From positions 236,601-300,600 of the forward strand of contig NZ_SCHN01000009.1 of NCBI RefSeq assembly GCF_004120195.1: a stretch of DNA of 64,000 bases. Direction: 5' to 3'. The translations under genes were made by a program, and so were the position numbers. Source of the DNA: Enterovibrio baiacu (GTDB lineage Bacteria > Pseudomonadota > Gammaproteobacteria > Enterobacterales > Vibrionaceae). Shown here piece after piece: positions 44,141 through 53,682 of the stretch. Every line of letters starts with the position of its first letter. Positions within the stretch are counted from its first letter, which is position 1. The notes below the pieces were generated by a model. The model made no database searches, was not told where the DNA came from, and was given only the letters and a program-made list of their open reading frames with translations.

Positions 44141-44388
44141 GTTTCCTATTTCATACTCGCGCGCTTTCGGCTTGGTGAATAATTGCCCAATGGTCTGATA
44201 TTACTGATCTTTATCATCCGTAGATCTTCAACGTACTCTAAACAATATTCCATATCTATGGGATAATATGCATTCCTATGAGGATGTGCGCTGACGGTGA
44301 ACGCGTTTCTTAAAGACCTAACATTTTCGGGCTTTATTTGAAGGGTTGTCGCCAAGGGCACTGCATTTTAGATTGTTTGGATACCGTC

Positions 44389-44748
44389 ATGAAATTCTTA
44401 GCAAGTTGGGCTGTCGTGTTGCTCACCATGTGCAATGTCTCTTTGGTGTTTGCTGGGCAGCATGCAGAACAAAACAATCGCCCTAATTATGAAAGGCATT
44501 GGTCGACTGAAAGTGAGCCTGTTTGCCGCGCTAACCTTATGACTTCTTTGTTTAGTCAACAAGTGACCTACAGCGATAGAGAAAGCTCGCCAGAAATAAA
44601 GAAAAGGGCAGAAGAGAGTATTGATGCGGCGCGATTGGCTTATGAAGAAAGCGGAAGTTACTGCAATGCTGGATTGGCATTGAGACGTTTTTTAGAAGCG
44701 CCAACCCATGCCGATCTCTCCGCCACTCCCTCAGAGCAAACGCAATAG
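44389..44748 (+). CDS. Hypothetical exported protein
   Basis: ATG 44389 opens a signal peptide (MKFLASWAVVLLTMCNVSLVFA-GQH) with predicted cleavage after VFA. The mature protein of about 97 residues is polar, with two Cys (PVCRANLM and SYCNAGLALR) that could pair, and has helical segments. No family is recognised. It probably resides in the periplasm. A longer frame to 44338 has no ribosome-binding site. It stands alone before the MscS gene on the other strand. Confidence 0.6.
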   Translation: MKFLASWAVVLLTMCNVSLVFAGQHAEQNNRPNYERHWSTESEPVCRANLMTSLFSQQVTYSDRESSPEIKKRAEESIDAARLAYEESGSYCNAGLALRRFLEAPTHADLSATPSEQTQ

Positions 44749-44789
44749 AAAAAGACGTGGTACGCAGGAAAGGCAAAACGAGAAAAATA

Positions 44790-44826
44790 CAGCGCTGGTG
44801 ACTTACCCTAAAGGGTGCCAGCGCTG
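44790..44826. terminator. Stem-loop between converging genes
   Basis: CAGCGCTGG (44790-44798) and CCAGCGCTG (44818-44826) pair perfectly around a 19-base loop. No long T-tract follows, so efficiency is uncertain. Confidence 0.55.
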
Positions 44827-44866
44827 AGTCATAAGCGGAAACTGTGTTCGGCGAAAACGCTGTGCG

Positions 44867-45772
44867 TTAGCCTTCTTGCTCGGTTTTCGTTTGCAGTTCG
44901 AGTAACAAATCGTCTTCTGCAATCTCAACGGACTTTTGATTCAAAATGCGTTCGCAGAACAATGTCATGAAGTCTTCTCGAATCAACTGTTCAAGCTCAG
45001 TTGCCCGCTCGGTTGGACAGAAGAGTCGAACATGCACTTGTTGGTCCCCCAAACTGGTTGTTGTCACGTGAATGTGCGGGTCTGCACCAGGAAGATCGAC
45101 ACCCGCATGGCGCTCAATCACATGGTTGTAGCGAGTGGCAACTTCATAGAAATCCTCACAGTGATCATCAATACGTGCCAGCAAACTCGGTATTAACGGG
45201 AAGAGGTTGGCCGTTTCTTTAATCGTGATACTGAATTCGTGGTACACATAACGCTTCATGAAGTTCAGGTTTTTCACCGGTGTGGTGAAGAACAGGCTGT
45301 TCGGGAAGGTGACGGTTTTCCCGGTGTAGTTGTACGTACCGTGGTGAAGATCAATCTCTTGGATTTTCGTCGCCATCAAGTTGTGCTCAATGACCTCACC
45401 ACACTGAGAGCCAACCTCAATCCATTCCCCTATCTGAAATGATCGCGAACTGGCGCGTTGAATTGAGCCAGTGAAACAGAGAATGATTTCTTTTGATGCC
45501 ACAACCACAGCAACCGCGATTGCTGTTAAAGAGAGGGCAAACTCGTTGATTTCTGAACGCCACAAAAGAAACATTACAACCAGTAAGATGGTGAAAGTGC
45601 CGTTTTTAGTTCGCGAGATCCACTTGCGCTGGTCTTCGCTGAGGAAGTTTGTTTCACCCCAAATGAAACGGATCAAAATGCGCCGGATTATCCAAATCAC
45701 GGTAATGACTAAGAGCGTGAAAAGAAACTTATGCTCGGTAAAGAAGGCGATGGCTTGTCCTAGGTATTCCAA
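44867..45772 (-). CDS. MscS-family mechanosensitive channel
   Basis: The 301-residue protein has three N-terminal membrane helices, of which the pore helix is within SLTAIAVAVVVASKEIILCFTGSI, followed by the MscS beta domain (FQIGEWIEVG-S-QCGEVIEHNLMATKI and YTGKTVTFPNSLFF) and a mixed C-terminal domain. It should act as a small-conductance osmotic release valve or an ion-regulated relative in the inner membrane. It is a compact form, without the long periplasmic part of MscK. A 90-bp copy of the repeat element lies 35 bases upstream. Confidence 0.93.
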   Translation of the reverse strand: MEYLGQAIAFFTEHKFLFTLLVITVIWIIRRILIRFIWGETNFLSEDQRKWISRTKNGTFTILLVVMFLLWRSEINEFALSLTAIAVAVVVASKEIILCFTGSIQRASSRSFQIGEWIEVGSQCGEVIEHNLMATKIQEIDLHHGTYNYTGKTVTFPNSLFFTTPVKNLNFMKRYVYHEFSITIKETANLFPLIPSLLARIDDHCEDFYEVATRYNHVIERHAGVDLPGADPHIHVTTTSLGDQQVHVRLFCPTERATELEQLIREDFMTLFCERILNQKSVEIAEDDLLLELQTKTEQEG

Positions 45773-45806
45773 AACTCATTCCCAATGTTGAAGACGTTAC
45801 AATAAG

Positions 45807-45894
45807 TATACCCAAACAACCTTGAGGTGCTTATTCAGTAAAACTCGCCTTTTGGGAGCCGCTGAATCCCGCATCTTGAGGTTATTTGGGTATA
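45807..45894. repeat. Compact 88-bp copy of the MITE-like element
   Basis: TATACCCAAACAACCTTGAG (45807-45826) and CTTGAGGTTATTTGGGTATA (45875-45894) are inverted repeats. The inside keeps TATTCAGTAAAACTCGCC and GCTGAATCCCGCATC, which match parts of the 266-bp copy at 7351-7616. Confidence 0.8.
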
Positions 45895-46430
45895 TAGCGT
45901 CTCACAGTAAAGGGTATGGTTGGCCTGATCAAGGCTAGCTTGATCCTGTTTTAAACTTGGGGTTTAAAACCTTTACCTATATCAATATATACACTTCACA
46001 ATATTTCCCCCGACAATGGTTAGCATTGCCGAATGCGCGGGCTTTTCCTCTTCAGTGATCCCATCGATATCTGCCAGTACATCCTTTCTTTCTTCGTCAA
46101 TGTCGCGTCGTTGAGCGACACCAAAGTAGCCACATTTTTGTATGTTTTTTATTTCTATTTGACCTGAAAAATAGTCATTTCATGGAAGTGTTAACCTTGA
46201 TTTACATATTTTGTCGTGAAAAAAACCGCAGGCTCGTTTTTTGTTTTCATTGTTAACGTTATGAAAATTAACACTATTAACTTTTAATGAAATAACACTG
46301 AAAAACACAGTCTCTAATATGAGTCACAAGCATTAAAAAAGAACCATTATCGCTCGATCAACAACCCACGCTAGACCATGATTAATTAATAGTGATTCAC
46401 GTGATTCATAAGTGGGAAAGAGGGGCTGTA
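45895..46430. other. Control region upstream of the M4 protease gene
   Basis: About 540 bases. It contains two inverted repeats in a row: GATCAAG-GCTAG-CTTGATC (45927-45945) and TTTTAAAC-TTGGG-GTTTAAAA (45949-45969). The rest is AT-rich and should include the protease promoter. No gene is seen. Confidence 0.5.
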
Positions 46431-49088
46431 ATGAAAAGGAAGTGGAATGTCATTTCGGGTCTTATTCCTGCCGTTTTACTTTCGACAGCGGCGAGCGGTG
46501 CCATTGTTGAATCAGTGAGTGATGTGAGTGTGCTGTCTGAGGAAGCCCCTGTTGCGGCGGCCCGTTTGAGCAGTCAACGAGGGTTAACGGGGATCTACCC
46601 AAAAGAGACCATCACGCTACCCAATGGGAAGGTAAAAGTTCGTCACCAGCAATATTACCAAGGCATTCCTGTTAGAAAAGGGCGTGTAGTAACGACGAAG
46701 GAAAGCAACAGTCACAAGCAAGCTCGCGGTAACCGAGTGATGGGGTTGAGCGCAGAGCTGCCTTCCGTTGTTCCTGCGATGAGTCACCAAGGTGCACTTC
46801 AACAGCTGAAAAACCAATACCTCCTTGGCGTACCTGCTGCCACCATTGTGGTGCCAGAAAACGAAGAAAGTGAGCTCTTCGTTTGGCTTGATGATGGCGT
46901 TCCCCGCTTAGTGTATGAAGTCAGCTTCTTTATTCCTTCCAGCAAACCTTCTCGACCTCATGCATACATTGATGCGAAATCCGGTGAAATCTTAAAAATG
47001 TGGGAAGGTCTTGCACATGCCGAAGCAACAGGGCGAGGCCCTGGCGGCAACGAGAAGACGGGCCGATACGACTTCGGTACTGACTACGATGGATTTGCTA
47101 TCACCAAATTGGGCACGACATGTACCCTGGAAAACAGCAATGTTAAAACCGTTAACTTGAACCATGGCAGCTCCGGATCAACGGCATTCTCTTACAGCTG
47201 TAATGACGGCAATAACACCAACACCGTGAAATCAATCAATGGTGCCTATTCGCCAATGAATGACGCGCATTACTTTGGTGGCTTAGTGTTCGAAATGTTT
47301 AATGAATGGTTGGGCATGTCGCCGCTAACAGGCCAGTTGGTGATGCGTGTTCACTATGGCAACAACTATGAAAACGCATTTTGGAATGGCTCGTCCATGA
47401 CATTTGGGGATGGTCATTCACGCTTTTACCCACTCGTCGACATTAACGTATCTGCCCATGAAGTGAGCCACGGTTTTACAGACCAAAACTCCGACCTGAT
47501 ATATAGCAATATGTCAGGGGGCATTAACGAATCCTTCTCTGATATTGCGGGTGAAGCCGCGGAGTTTTATTGGAAAGGGTCTGTGGATTGGAAGGTCGGT
47601 GCTGCCATTTATAAGGGGTTTGGCGCACTGCGATATTTTGAAACACCGTCAGATGATGGTCGCTCTATAAACCACGCGAATCAGTATTACGATGGCATGG
47701 ACGTACACTATTCGAGTGGTGTGTTTAACCGTGCTTTTTATCTGTTAGCCAATACCGACGGGTGGGACATTAAAACCGCCTTTACGGCATTTGCGATGGC
47801 AAACAAAATCTATTGGGAAGCAGATTCGACCTTTGATGAAGGGGCGTGTGGCGTGGTGAATGCCGCCAATGACCTTGATTACAACACCACGGATGTTGTG
47901 AACGCGTTTAATACCGTGGGGGTGTTTGCTTGCCTAGCGACCACGTCGCTTGAAGACGAAGTGCCAGTATCGAACCTGAGCGGTGGTGCGGGTGAAGAAA
48001 GTTATTTCACGTTTTCTTTACCCCTGAATACGGAATCAACCAATGTCACCTTGAGTGGTGGTACGGGTAATGCAGACCTTTACGTGAAATATAACGCGCT
48101 GCCAACGGAATCAGACTACGATTGCGTATCGAAGACGTCAGACAACAACGAATACTGTGACGTTTCTTTCCAAGGTAGCGGTGAATACAACGTCCTCGTC
48201 GTCGGACAAACGGCCTACAGTGGTGCGAGCATCGTCATGGATACGACAGAATTGCCTCCTCAGGAGTTAGTGGTGGGTTCTTCAGTCACGAACTTGTCCG
48301 GCGCGAGAAGCGATACCCTTTTCTATCGTTTCGTGATCCCAGAAGATGGCAGCAATCTACGAGTAAGAATTGCAGGTGGTACGGGCGATGCCGATTTGTA
48401 CCTCAACAAAGGAAGTTCGCCATCGCAATCCGATTATGACTGTCGCCCTTATTACTACGGGAACAATGAATCTTGTACGGCATCGGGTGTAGCGGGTGAT
48501 GAGTTCTATGTCATGTTACATGGTTATTCTGCTTACTCAGGTGTGACACTGTCACTATCTTTGGATACATCTACACAGCCACCCGAAGAGCGCGCTGATC
48601 CGATTGATCCGTCGTTACCTGTCTCGAACATTCAAGGGCAGGAAGGCGATGCCATTTACTATTCCTTCACGGTAGGCTCGGCGGGGGTTCTCTCCGCTAG
48701 CGCTGCCAGTGATGGTTCAAAAAATGCGCTGAGTGCAGCAACGTATTCCGGGGGTGGGGTCACGATTACCATGTCGGGAGGATTGGGTGACGCAAACCTC
48801 TATGTACGAGGAGGCTCAGCCCCGACAACCTCGGTATATGATTGCCGCTCGACATCAACGTCTAACCAAGAAAGTTGCTCATTGACTAACATGTCTTCAG
48901 GTACTTATTACGTGATGATTTACGGGGAGACGGCGTTTGAAGGTGCAACACTTTCAATGGCTGAAACTACATCTCCCACGGCGTCGTCAGATGGGGGCGG
49001 CGGCGGTGGACATGCCTTATGGTTGTTGGCGTTCATGCTGTTTGGTGGCGCTTTGCGAACACATCAGAGAAGCTACAACGCGCACTGA
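46431..49088 (+). CDS. Secreted M4 metalloprotease (vibriolysin type) with three PPC domains and GlyGly-CTERM tail
   Basis: ATG 46431 follows GAGGGG. The 885-residue precursor has a signal peptide, an FTP/PepSY propeptide, the catalytic M4 domain with HEVSH (His343, His347) and the third zinc ligand Glu367 in GGINESFSD, then three PPC domains with repeated YDCxxxxxxNNExC-type segments (about residues 520-610, 630-720, 735-835). The end is GGGGGG followed by one hydrophobic helix and a short basic tail (RTHQRSYNAH), a GlyGly-CTERM signal recognised by rhombosortase, normally coupled to type II secretion. It should be an extracellular elastase-like protease. A run to 46392 upstream is not needed. 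Confidence 0.95.
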   Translation: MKRKWNVISGLIPAVLLSTAASGAIVESVSDVSVLSEEAPVAAARLSSQRGLTGIYPKETITLPNGKVKVRHQQYYQGIPVRKGRVVTTKESNSHKQARGNRVMGLSAELPSVVPAMSHQGALQQLKNQYLLGVPAATIVVPENEESELFVWLDDGVPRLVYEVSFFIPSSKPSRPHAYIDAKSGEILKMWEGLAHAEATGRGPGGNEKTGRYDFGTDYDGFAITKLGTTCTLENSNVKTVNLNHGSSGSTAFSYSCNDGNNTNTVKSINGAYSPMNDAHYFGGLVFEMFNEWLGMSPLTGQLVMRVHYGNNYENAFWNGSSMTFGDGHSRFYPLVDINVSAHEVSHGFTDQNSDLIYSNMSGGINESFSDIAGEAAEFYWKGSVDWKVGAAIYKGFGALRYFETPSDDGRSINHANQYYDGMDVHYSSGVFNRAFYLLANTDGWDIKTAFTAFAMANKIYWEADSTFDEGACGVVNAANDLDYNTTDVVNAFNTVGVFACLATTSLEDEVPVSNLSGGAGEESYFTFSLPLNTESTNVTLSGGTGNADLYVKYNALPTESDYDCVSKTSDNNEYCDVSFQGSGEYNVLVVGQTAYSGASIVMDTTELPPQELVVGSSVTNLSGARSDTLFYRFVIPEDGSNLRVRIAGGTGDADLYLNKGSSPSQSDYDCRPYYYGNNESCTASGVAGDEFYVMLHGYSAYSGVTLSLSLDTSTQPPEERADPIDPSLPVSNIQGQEGDAIYYSFTVGSAGVLSASAASDGSKNALSAATYSGGGVTITMSGGLGDANLYVRGGSAPTTSVYDCRSTSTSNQESCSLTNMSSGTYYVMIYGETAFEGATLSMAETTSPTASSDGGGGGGHALWLLAFMLFGGALRTHQRSYNAH

Positions 49089-49148
49089 ATGTGACTTAGG
49101 CACGCTGAATTTACAGTGCAAATCAGTTAACAAATCGATGGATAACCC

Positions 49149-49186
49149 AAAAGCACAGTGAGGAGACGCGCTGTGCTTTTTCTTTT
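49149..49186 (+). terminator. Intrinsic terminator of the protease gene
   Basis: AAAAGCACAG (49149-49158) and CTGTGCTTTT (49171-49180) pair, followed by T-rich sequence. Confidence 0.8.
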
Positions 49187-49193
49187 ATGGCGA

Positions 49194-49763
49194 TTAACGT
49201 GCAAGATTCTCACGAGACAATTGCGCACCGCTATAAGCGTCTTGCTCTTTGAGGTAGACCAACAGGTTCTTGGCGGCTTGTTCGGCAGACGCAAAGGTTG
49301 TGTCGAGCTCTATGTCATAAGTGAGGTGCTGGTGAACGAGGTGGAATTCGCTCTCGGCGAGTCCAATGGCGCGATCGCCGCGTTGCCTTTCTCGTGCAGA
49401 AGTTTCACGTAGATCGCATTTCACGCCTACGAGGCACACATTGAATTCAGAAAGCGCGTTCAACATATTGAGTTTTTCAGCTGGGAGAGTCCATGCGTTA
49501 TCGAGGATCAGATAACAACCTGCCTTAGCCAGTCCATGTGCGGCTTGGTGATACCCTTCAACCAACGTTGAGTAATTGTAGCCGTCTCGCGTGATGGCTT
49601 TGCCTTCCATCATCTTTTGAAGATCACTGGGTGGAAGCGCATAAAGCACACTGTCGATACTGAAATTCAGATATTGGCGAGGAAGCAATTCAATCAAAGA
49701 TTTCGCAACGCTGGTTTTCCCCGCACTGCCTGTGCCATTTAGAACAATCACGTTTGGAAACAT
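49194..49763 (-). CDS. Chloramphenicol phosphotransferase-like P-loop kinase
   Basis: The 189-residue protein has Walker A GTGSAGKT near the N-terminus (VIVLNGTGSAGKTSVAKSL), FSIDSVLYALPP, YLILDNAWTLP and the specific region CDLRETSARERQRGDRAIG, the pattern of the CPT family. CPT of Streptomyces phosphorylates chloramphenicol, but many CPT-like proteins in Gram-negative bacteria are of unknown substrate. It is cytoplasmic and stands alone between the protease and codA. Confidence 0.82.
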   Translation of the reverse strand: MFPNVIVLNGTGSAGKTSVAKSLIELLPRQYLNFSIDSVLYALPPSDLQKMMEGKAITRDGYNYSTLVEGYHQAAHGLAKAGCYLILDNAWTLPAEKLNMLNALSEFNVCLVGVKCDLRETSARERQRGDRAIGLAESEFHLVHQHLTYDIELDTTFASAEQAAKNLLVYLKEQDAYSGAQLSRENLAR

Positions 49764-49920
49764 ACACTTCCCTCAAGATAAGCATAATCCCTTATTTAAA
49801 TAGGCTTATTGATTGGTGTATATGCTCCATGTTGCTTAATTGAGGCTAGCTCTCATGAAGCATGTGAAAATGATGAAAAAACATGATGTCGCGATGAGAA
49901 TGTTGGTTTGCGTTGGGCGT

Positions 49921-49950
49921 AAAAAAGCCCCGTTAATACGGGGCTTCAAA
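49921..49950 (-). terminator. Intrinsic terminator of codBA
   Basis: AAGCCCCGT (49925-49933) and ACGGGGCTT (49938-49946), flanked by an A-run on the plus strand that is a T-run on the minus strand, lies 27 bases beyond the codA stop. Confidence 0.88.
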
Positions 49951-49976
49951 TCATACCAAGACATTAAGGCTTCGGT

Positions 49977-51257
49977 TTAGCGCTTAAAGGTCACGGCTTC
50001 TGTTTTCTCTAGGTGCAAAGACGTGGTTGCAGGTTGGGTTTCTGCAATCACTTTACCGTTGCGGATAGAGTAACGAACGGGTACTTGGCGGCGCAAGGCG
50101 TCGAAATCGTTCTCAGCAGGTAAGATCAGTAAGTTACCTGCTTTGCCTACTTCCACACCGTAACTGTCAGTGATGTTCAGTGTGCGTGCCGATTTATGGC
50201 TGATGAGATCAAGGGATTGGTTAAGTTGGTCGTAACCCATGATTTGACATACATGCAGGCCCATGTGAAGCACTTGCAGCATGTTGGCCGTGCCGAGCGG
50301 ATACCAAGGGTCAAACACATCATCGTGACCAAAACAGACGTTAATGTCTGACGCCAGCATCTCTTTCACGCGCGTAATGCCGCGGCGTTTCGGGTAATCA
50401 TCGAAACGGCCTTGCAGGTGGATGTTTACCAGTGGGTTGGCAACAAAGCTGATGCCTGACATGCGCAGCAATCGGAACAAACGGGACGCATACGCACCAT
50501 TGTAAGAGTGCATTGCCGTTGTGTGGCTCGCCGTGACTTTGTGCCCCATATCGAACTTGTGCGCGAGGGCTGCAACGGTTTCGACAAAGCGTGATTGTTC
50601 ATCGTCAATTTCGTCACAATGCACATCGATAAGGCGGTCGTATTTGCGTGCCAATTCGAAGGCGAAATGCAGAGACTCCACGCCATATTCACGGGTGAAC
50701 TCGAAGTGTGGAATCGCGCCTACCACATCCGCGCCTAGCTTCACGGCTTCTTCCAGCAATGCTTTACCGTTCGGGTAAGACAAAATGCCTTCTTGCGGGA
50801 ACGCAACGATTTGGATATCTACCCATTCTTTCATCTCTTCTTTTACTTCAAGCATGGCTTTCAGTGCGATGAGGGTAGGGTCTGAAACATCCACATGCGT
50901 GCGAACGTGTTGAACGCCGTTTGCGATTTGCCATTTCAAGGTTTGTTTCGCGCGCGCCTTTACATCGTCAATAGACAGCAGGGCTTTACGCTCTGCCCAG
51001 CGCTCAATACCTTCAAACAAGGTGCCTGAAATGTTCCAGCTTGGCTCGCCTGCCGTTTGGGTGGTATCAAGGTGAATGTGGGGCTCACAAAATGGCGGTA
51101 GCGCCATGCCACCTTCTGCATCAAGCACAGGGGCATTTGTTTGCAGTGTGGCTTCATTGGGTTCGATTGCACGGATAACGCCGTCTTCAATCAGAATTTG
51201 CGACAGGCTTTCTTGCCCGCGAATGACAACGTTTTTAATTAGCATAGTTGCTGACAT
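49977..51257 (-). CDS. codA: Cytosine deaminase CodA
   Basis: The 426-residue amidohydrolase has the metal site PHIHLD (His60 and His62), [29 protein letters not shown] and [14 protein letters not shown], all typical of CodA, and its length is one residue from that of E. coli CodA. It deaminates cytosine to uracil for pyrimidine salvage. ATG 51257 has GAGGG upstream. It is 12 bases after codB and co-transcribed with it. Confidence 0.97.
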   Translation of the reverse strand: MSATMLIKNVVIRGQESLSQILIEDGVIRAIEPNEATLQTNAPVLDAEGGMALPPFCEPHIHLDTTQTAGEPSWNISGTLFEGIERWAERKALLSIDDVKARAKQTLKWQIANGVQHVRTHVDVSDPTLIALKAMLEVKEEMKEWVDIQIVAFPQEGILSYPNGKALLEEAVKLGADVVGAIPHFEFTREYGVESLHFAFELARKYDRLIDVHCDEIDDEQSRFVETVAALAHKFDMGHKVTASHTTAMHSYNGAYASRLFRLLRMSGISFVANPLVNIHLQGRFDDYPKRRGITRVKEMLASDINVCFGHDDVFDPWYPLGTANMLQVLHMGLHVCQIMGYDQLNQSLDLISHKSARTLNITDSYGVEVGKAGNLLILPAENDFDALRRQVPVRYSIRNGKVIAETQPATTSLHLEKTEAVTFKR

Positions 51258-51269
51258 GGTTTAACCCTC

Positions 51270-52508
51270 TTACACGCGAGCTGAAGTGTTTTGTTTGTTC
51301 GCGCCTAGCATATCTAAAATCAAGAAACTGATTGCGCCGCCAAGTACTGCATTTAAAGGTACAACACCCGGAAGTAAATGACCCGCAGCGATACCAATGG
51401 CGACACCGGCGATGGCTGCCCAATTGACGGTTTGGAACTCTGCATTGGCAAAGTCTTTGTAGCGTTCACGATTCTTGATGAAATCGGCGATGATGATACC
51501 ACCGATTGGCGGAATCGCTGCTGAAAGGAAGGTCAGCCAGCCCACGAAATTGTTGTACAACCACAGTGCGCAAAGCGTACCGATAATGCCATTGGCAACC
51601 GACAGGTATTTGCTTGGCAGCCCCGTGATGTTTGAGAAGCCAAGGCCAGAGGCATAAAGGGCATTGTCGTTCGTCGTCCAAATGTTCAATCCCAGGACGA
51701 TAACTGCAGGAATCAACAATCCTTGCATCATCATTACTTCTGAAATATCGGCTTGGCCCGTTGCGGCGCCGCCCGCTGCGCCGAAGATAAACATCAAGCT
51801 GTTACCGATAAAAAAGGCAACCATAGTAACAACCACTGCGGTGCGTGGGCTTTTGCCGAAGCGTACAAAATCTGCGGTGAGTGTGCCTGCGGAAATGAAT
51901 GAACCGACAACAAGCGCGAGTGCCGTGGAGAAGTTGATTGGGTTTTCAGGGGAAAGGGCTTGGAGTTGTTCAATACCGCCAACGCTGTCGATGGCTTCGA
52001 GAACAGAGTAACCACCGAGAAGGGCGATGGCTGGAACTGCGATGGCAGATAAAATCATGAGGGCGGCAATGCCGAAGTAAACTGTGGCTGTCATGGCCAG
52101 CCCTGCCACAGCGATAAGTATGTTGGTATCAATCCCTGTTGCTTTTTGAACGGGGAGGGCAAACATTGCGACGCCAACACCGAACCAGCCGACCTGTGTA
52201 CCACCAAGTATGAGAGAAGGAAGCCAGGAGCCTTTAGCGCCGAAGGAGAAACGTGCGAGAAGGTGAGTAGAAAGACCAGAAGAAGCGCCGATGTAGCCAA
52301 GAATAGAAGTGTAAATACCGAGGAGAAGGTTGCCGAGAAGTACTGCGAGGAAGAAATCGTTGAATGAGAGGCCAGTGCCTAACGTTCCTCCTGTCCACAT
52401 ACTTGCTGAAAAGAAGGTTAAACCTAACATAACCATTGTCAGCGAAAGCACACCCTTGCGTGCTGCCATTGGAACTGGCCCTAAACTGTAGTTATTATCC
52501 GTCGCCAT
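51270..52508 (-). CDS. codB: Cytosine permease CodB
   Basis: ATG 52508 has AGGTG upstream, giving 412 residues and 12 membrane helices. It is an NCS1-family transporter: LGPVPMAARKGVLSLTMVMLGLTFFSASMWTGG near the N-terminus, and IWTTNDNALYASGLGFSNI near the middle, a conserved part of the permease substrate path. It imports cytosine for the deaminase encoded by the next gene. Longer frames to 52601 add no family sequence. A PurR-like box lies about 200 bases upstream. Confidence 0.96.
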   Translation of the reverse strand: MATDNNYSLGPVPMAARKGVLSLTMVMLGLTFFSASMWTGGTLGTGLSFNDFFLAVLLGNLLLGIYTSILGYIGASSGLSTHLLARFSFGAKGSWLPSLILGGTQVGWFGVGVAMFALPVQKATGIDTNILIAVAGLAMTATVYFGIAALMILSAIAVPAIALLGGYSVLEAIDSVGGIEQLQALSPENPINFSTALALVVGSFISAGTLTADFVRFGKSPRTAVVVTMVAFFIGNSLMFIFGAAGGAATGQADISEVMMMQGLLIPAVIVLGLNIWTTNDNALYASGLGFSNITGLPSKYLSVANGIIGTLCALWLYNNFVGWLTFLSAAIPPIGGIIIADFIKNRERYKDFANAEFQTVNWAAIAGVAIGIAAGHLLPGVVPLNAVLGGAISFLILDMLGANKQNTSARV

Positions 52509-52956
52509 TTTCACACCTATATAACAAAAACAAAATCGCACATGGATCACGATGTGTGGGTAAACGGCGCGGTATTTTATAGGGCAAAAAGGGGATGTCA
52601 ATCTAACTTGTCATTAAAGTCGCAATAATCAAATTTAATCAACCTAACCAACTGTAAATATGGGAAATTAAATTTCATTTTGAATAGTGGTTTTGGCGTG
52701 TTAGCGGGGGCGCAAACCGTTGCGTTCAAGCGATGAATGTTAATTTCCTTACCTGTTCAATTAATTGACGTGAAATTCTTATTATCAGTGGGTTCTCGTT
52801 AGGGCTTTCATCTCTAACGCGCCGTTTCAGGACATTTTTTGTGTTGCGGGCATTTTGCTGTGTGATTATTCATCACTGATGTGGGTAAAAGGCGAGGTTA
52901 AACAAACTTCGCCTTGAAGTGCGTAAAAGTGATGGTTAACGCTGGGTAGGATGAGG
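52509..52956. other. Region upstream of codBA
   Basis: About 450 bases. The PurR-like box is at 52711-52724. A weak stem (AAGGCGA and TCGCCTT, about 52889-52915) may end the DUF4136 gene. No protein gene is visible. Confidence 0.45.
52711..52724. promoter_or_regulatory. PurR-like box
   Basis: CGCAAACCGTTGCG differs from the purine repressor core CGCAAACGTTTGCG at two central positions. E. coli codBA is a known PurR target. Confidence 0.65.
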
Positions 52957-53490
52957 TTAAGCGCCAGGTTTAGGTGGGTACTGCTCAAACATATCGACAA
53001 TCTGCTCTTGAATAAAGGTGCGGCGGTTTTCCGGTGTCATCGACTCTGTGAGCTTTCTTTTAGACGATGCTTTCCAAACTACTTCGTCGGTCTTTGTATT
53101 AATCATTTCTATGACCAACTGCCCGTAAGATCTTTCTTCGTAGCGAACGGGTGTGCTGGCCGCGACGCCCACGTGTCGGAAGCCATAGCCAAAGCTAAAT
53201 GATGAGCCGTAAGCGACGTTTTCTGTTTTTGGCACGATGGCATATTGCACAGTGACATCCGCAGAGTCTGCTTCGGAAGAAGGTGTTAATCCTTTGGCGA
53301 CAAGCTCTGTAGTGAGGGCCTTTTGAATGCGATTGTCATCTAACGAAATCGCGGATGTCGAAGACTGGCGCGCTAGCTCAAACGAAGAAATGGCATTGAA
53401 ATTAAACTGTGAGCTGTAATCGGTATATACGCTGCTTGCGCATCCGGTGAGCACGACTGAAAACATCAAAAGAGTAAGCCTAGACAACAT
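52957..53490 (-). CDS. DUF4136 lipoprotein
   Basis: The 177-residue protein has a lipoprotein signal (LTLLMFSVVLTGC-ASS). The mature part begins VYTDYSSQFNFNAISSFEL and contains YGQLVIEMINTKTDEVVWKASSKRKL, the DUF4136 pattern. Residues after the Cys (Ala-Ser-Ser) fit outer-membrane sorting. Function is unknown. The start ATG 53490 has AGAG-type upstream sequence. It stands alone. Confidence 0.85.
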   Translation of the reverse strand: MLSRLTLLMFSVVLTGCASSVYTDYSSQFNFNAISSFELARQSSTSAISLDDNRIQKALTTELVAKGLTPSSEADSADVTVQYAIVPKTENVAYGSSFSFGYGFRHVGVAASTPVRYEERSYGQLVIEMINTKTDEVVWKASSKRKLTESMTPENRRTFIQEQIVDMFEQYPPKPGA

Positions 53491-53682
53491 GAGAGATTCC
53501 TATAGGCCAAGGGTATGCCCGAGATAATATGAATGAAACCCAAACGACGAGACGACTATTGTGGCGCGTTTGAGCATATACGTGTGGCTTGGGAAAGTAA
53601 TAACAATCCTCGAAAATATAGACCACAAAAGTATGCACAAAGTTGCGAAAAATTGAAAAATGAAACGGAGAAAATCGTGTGC

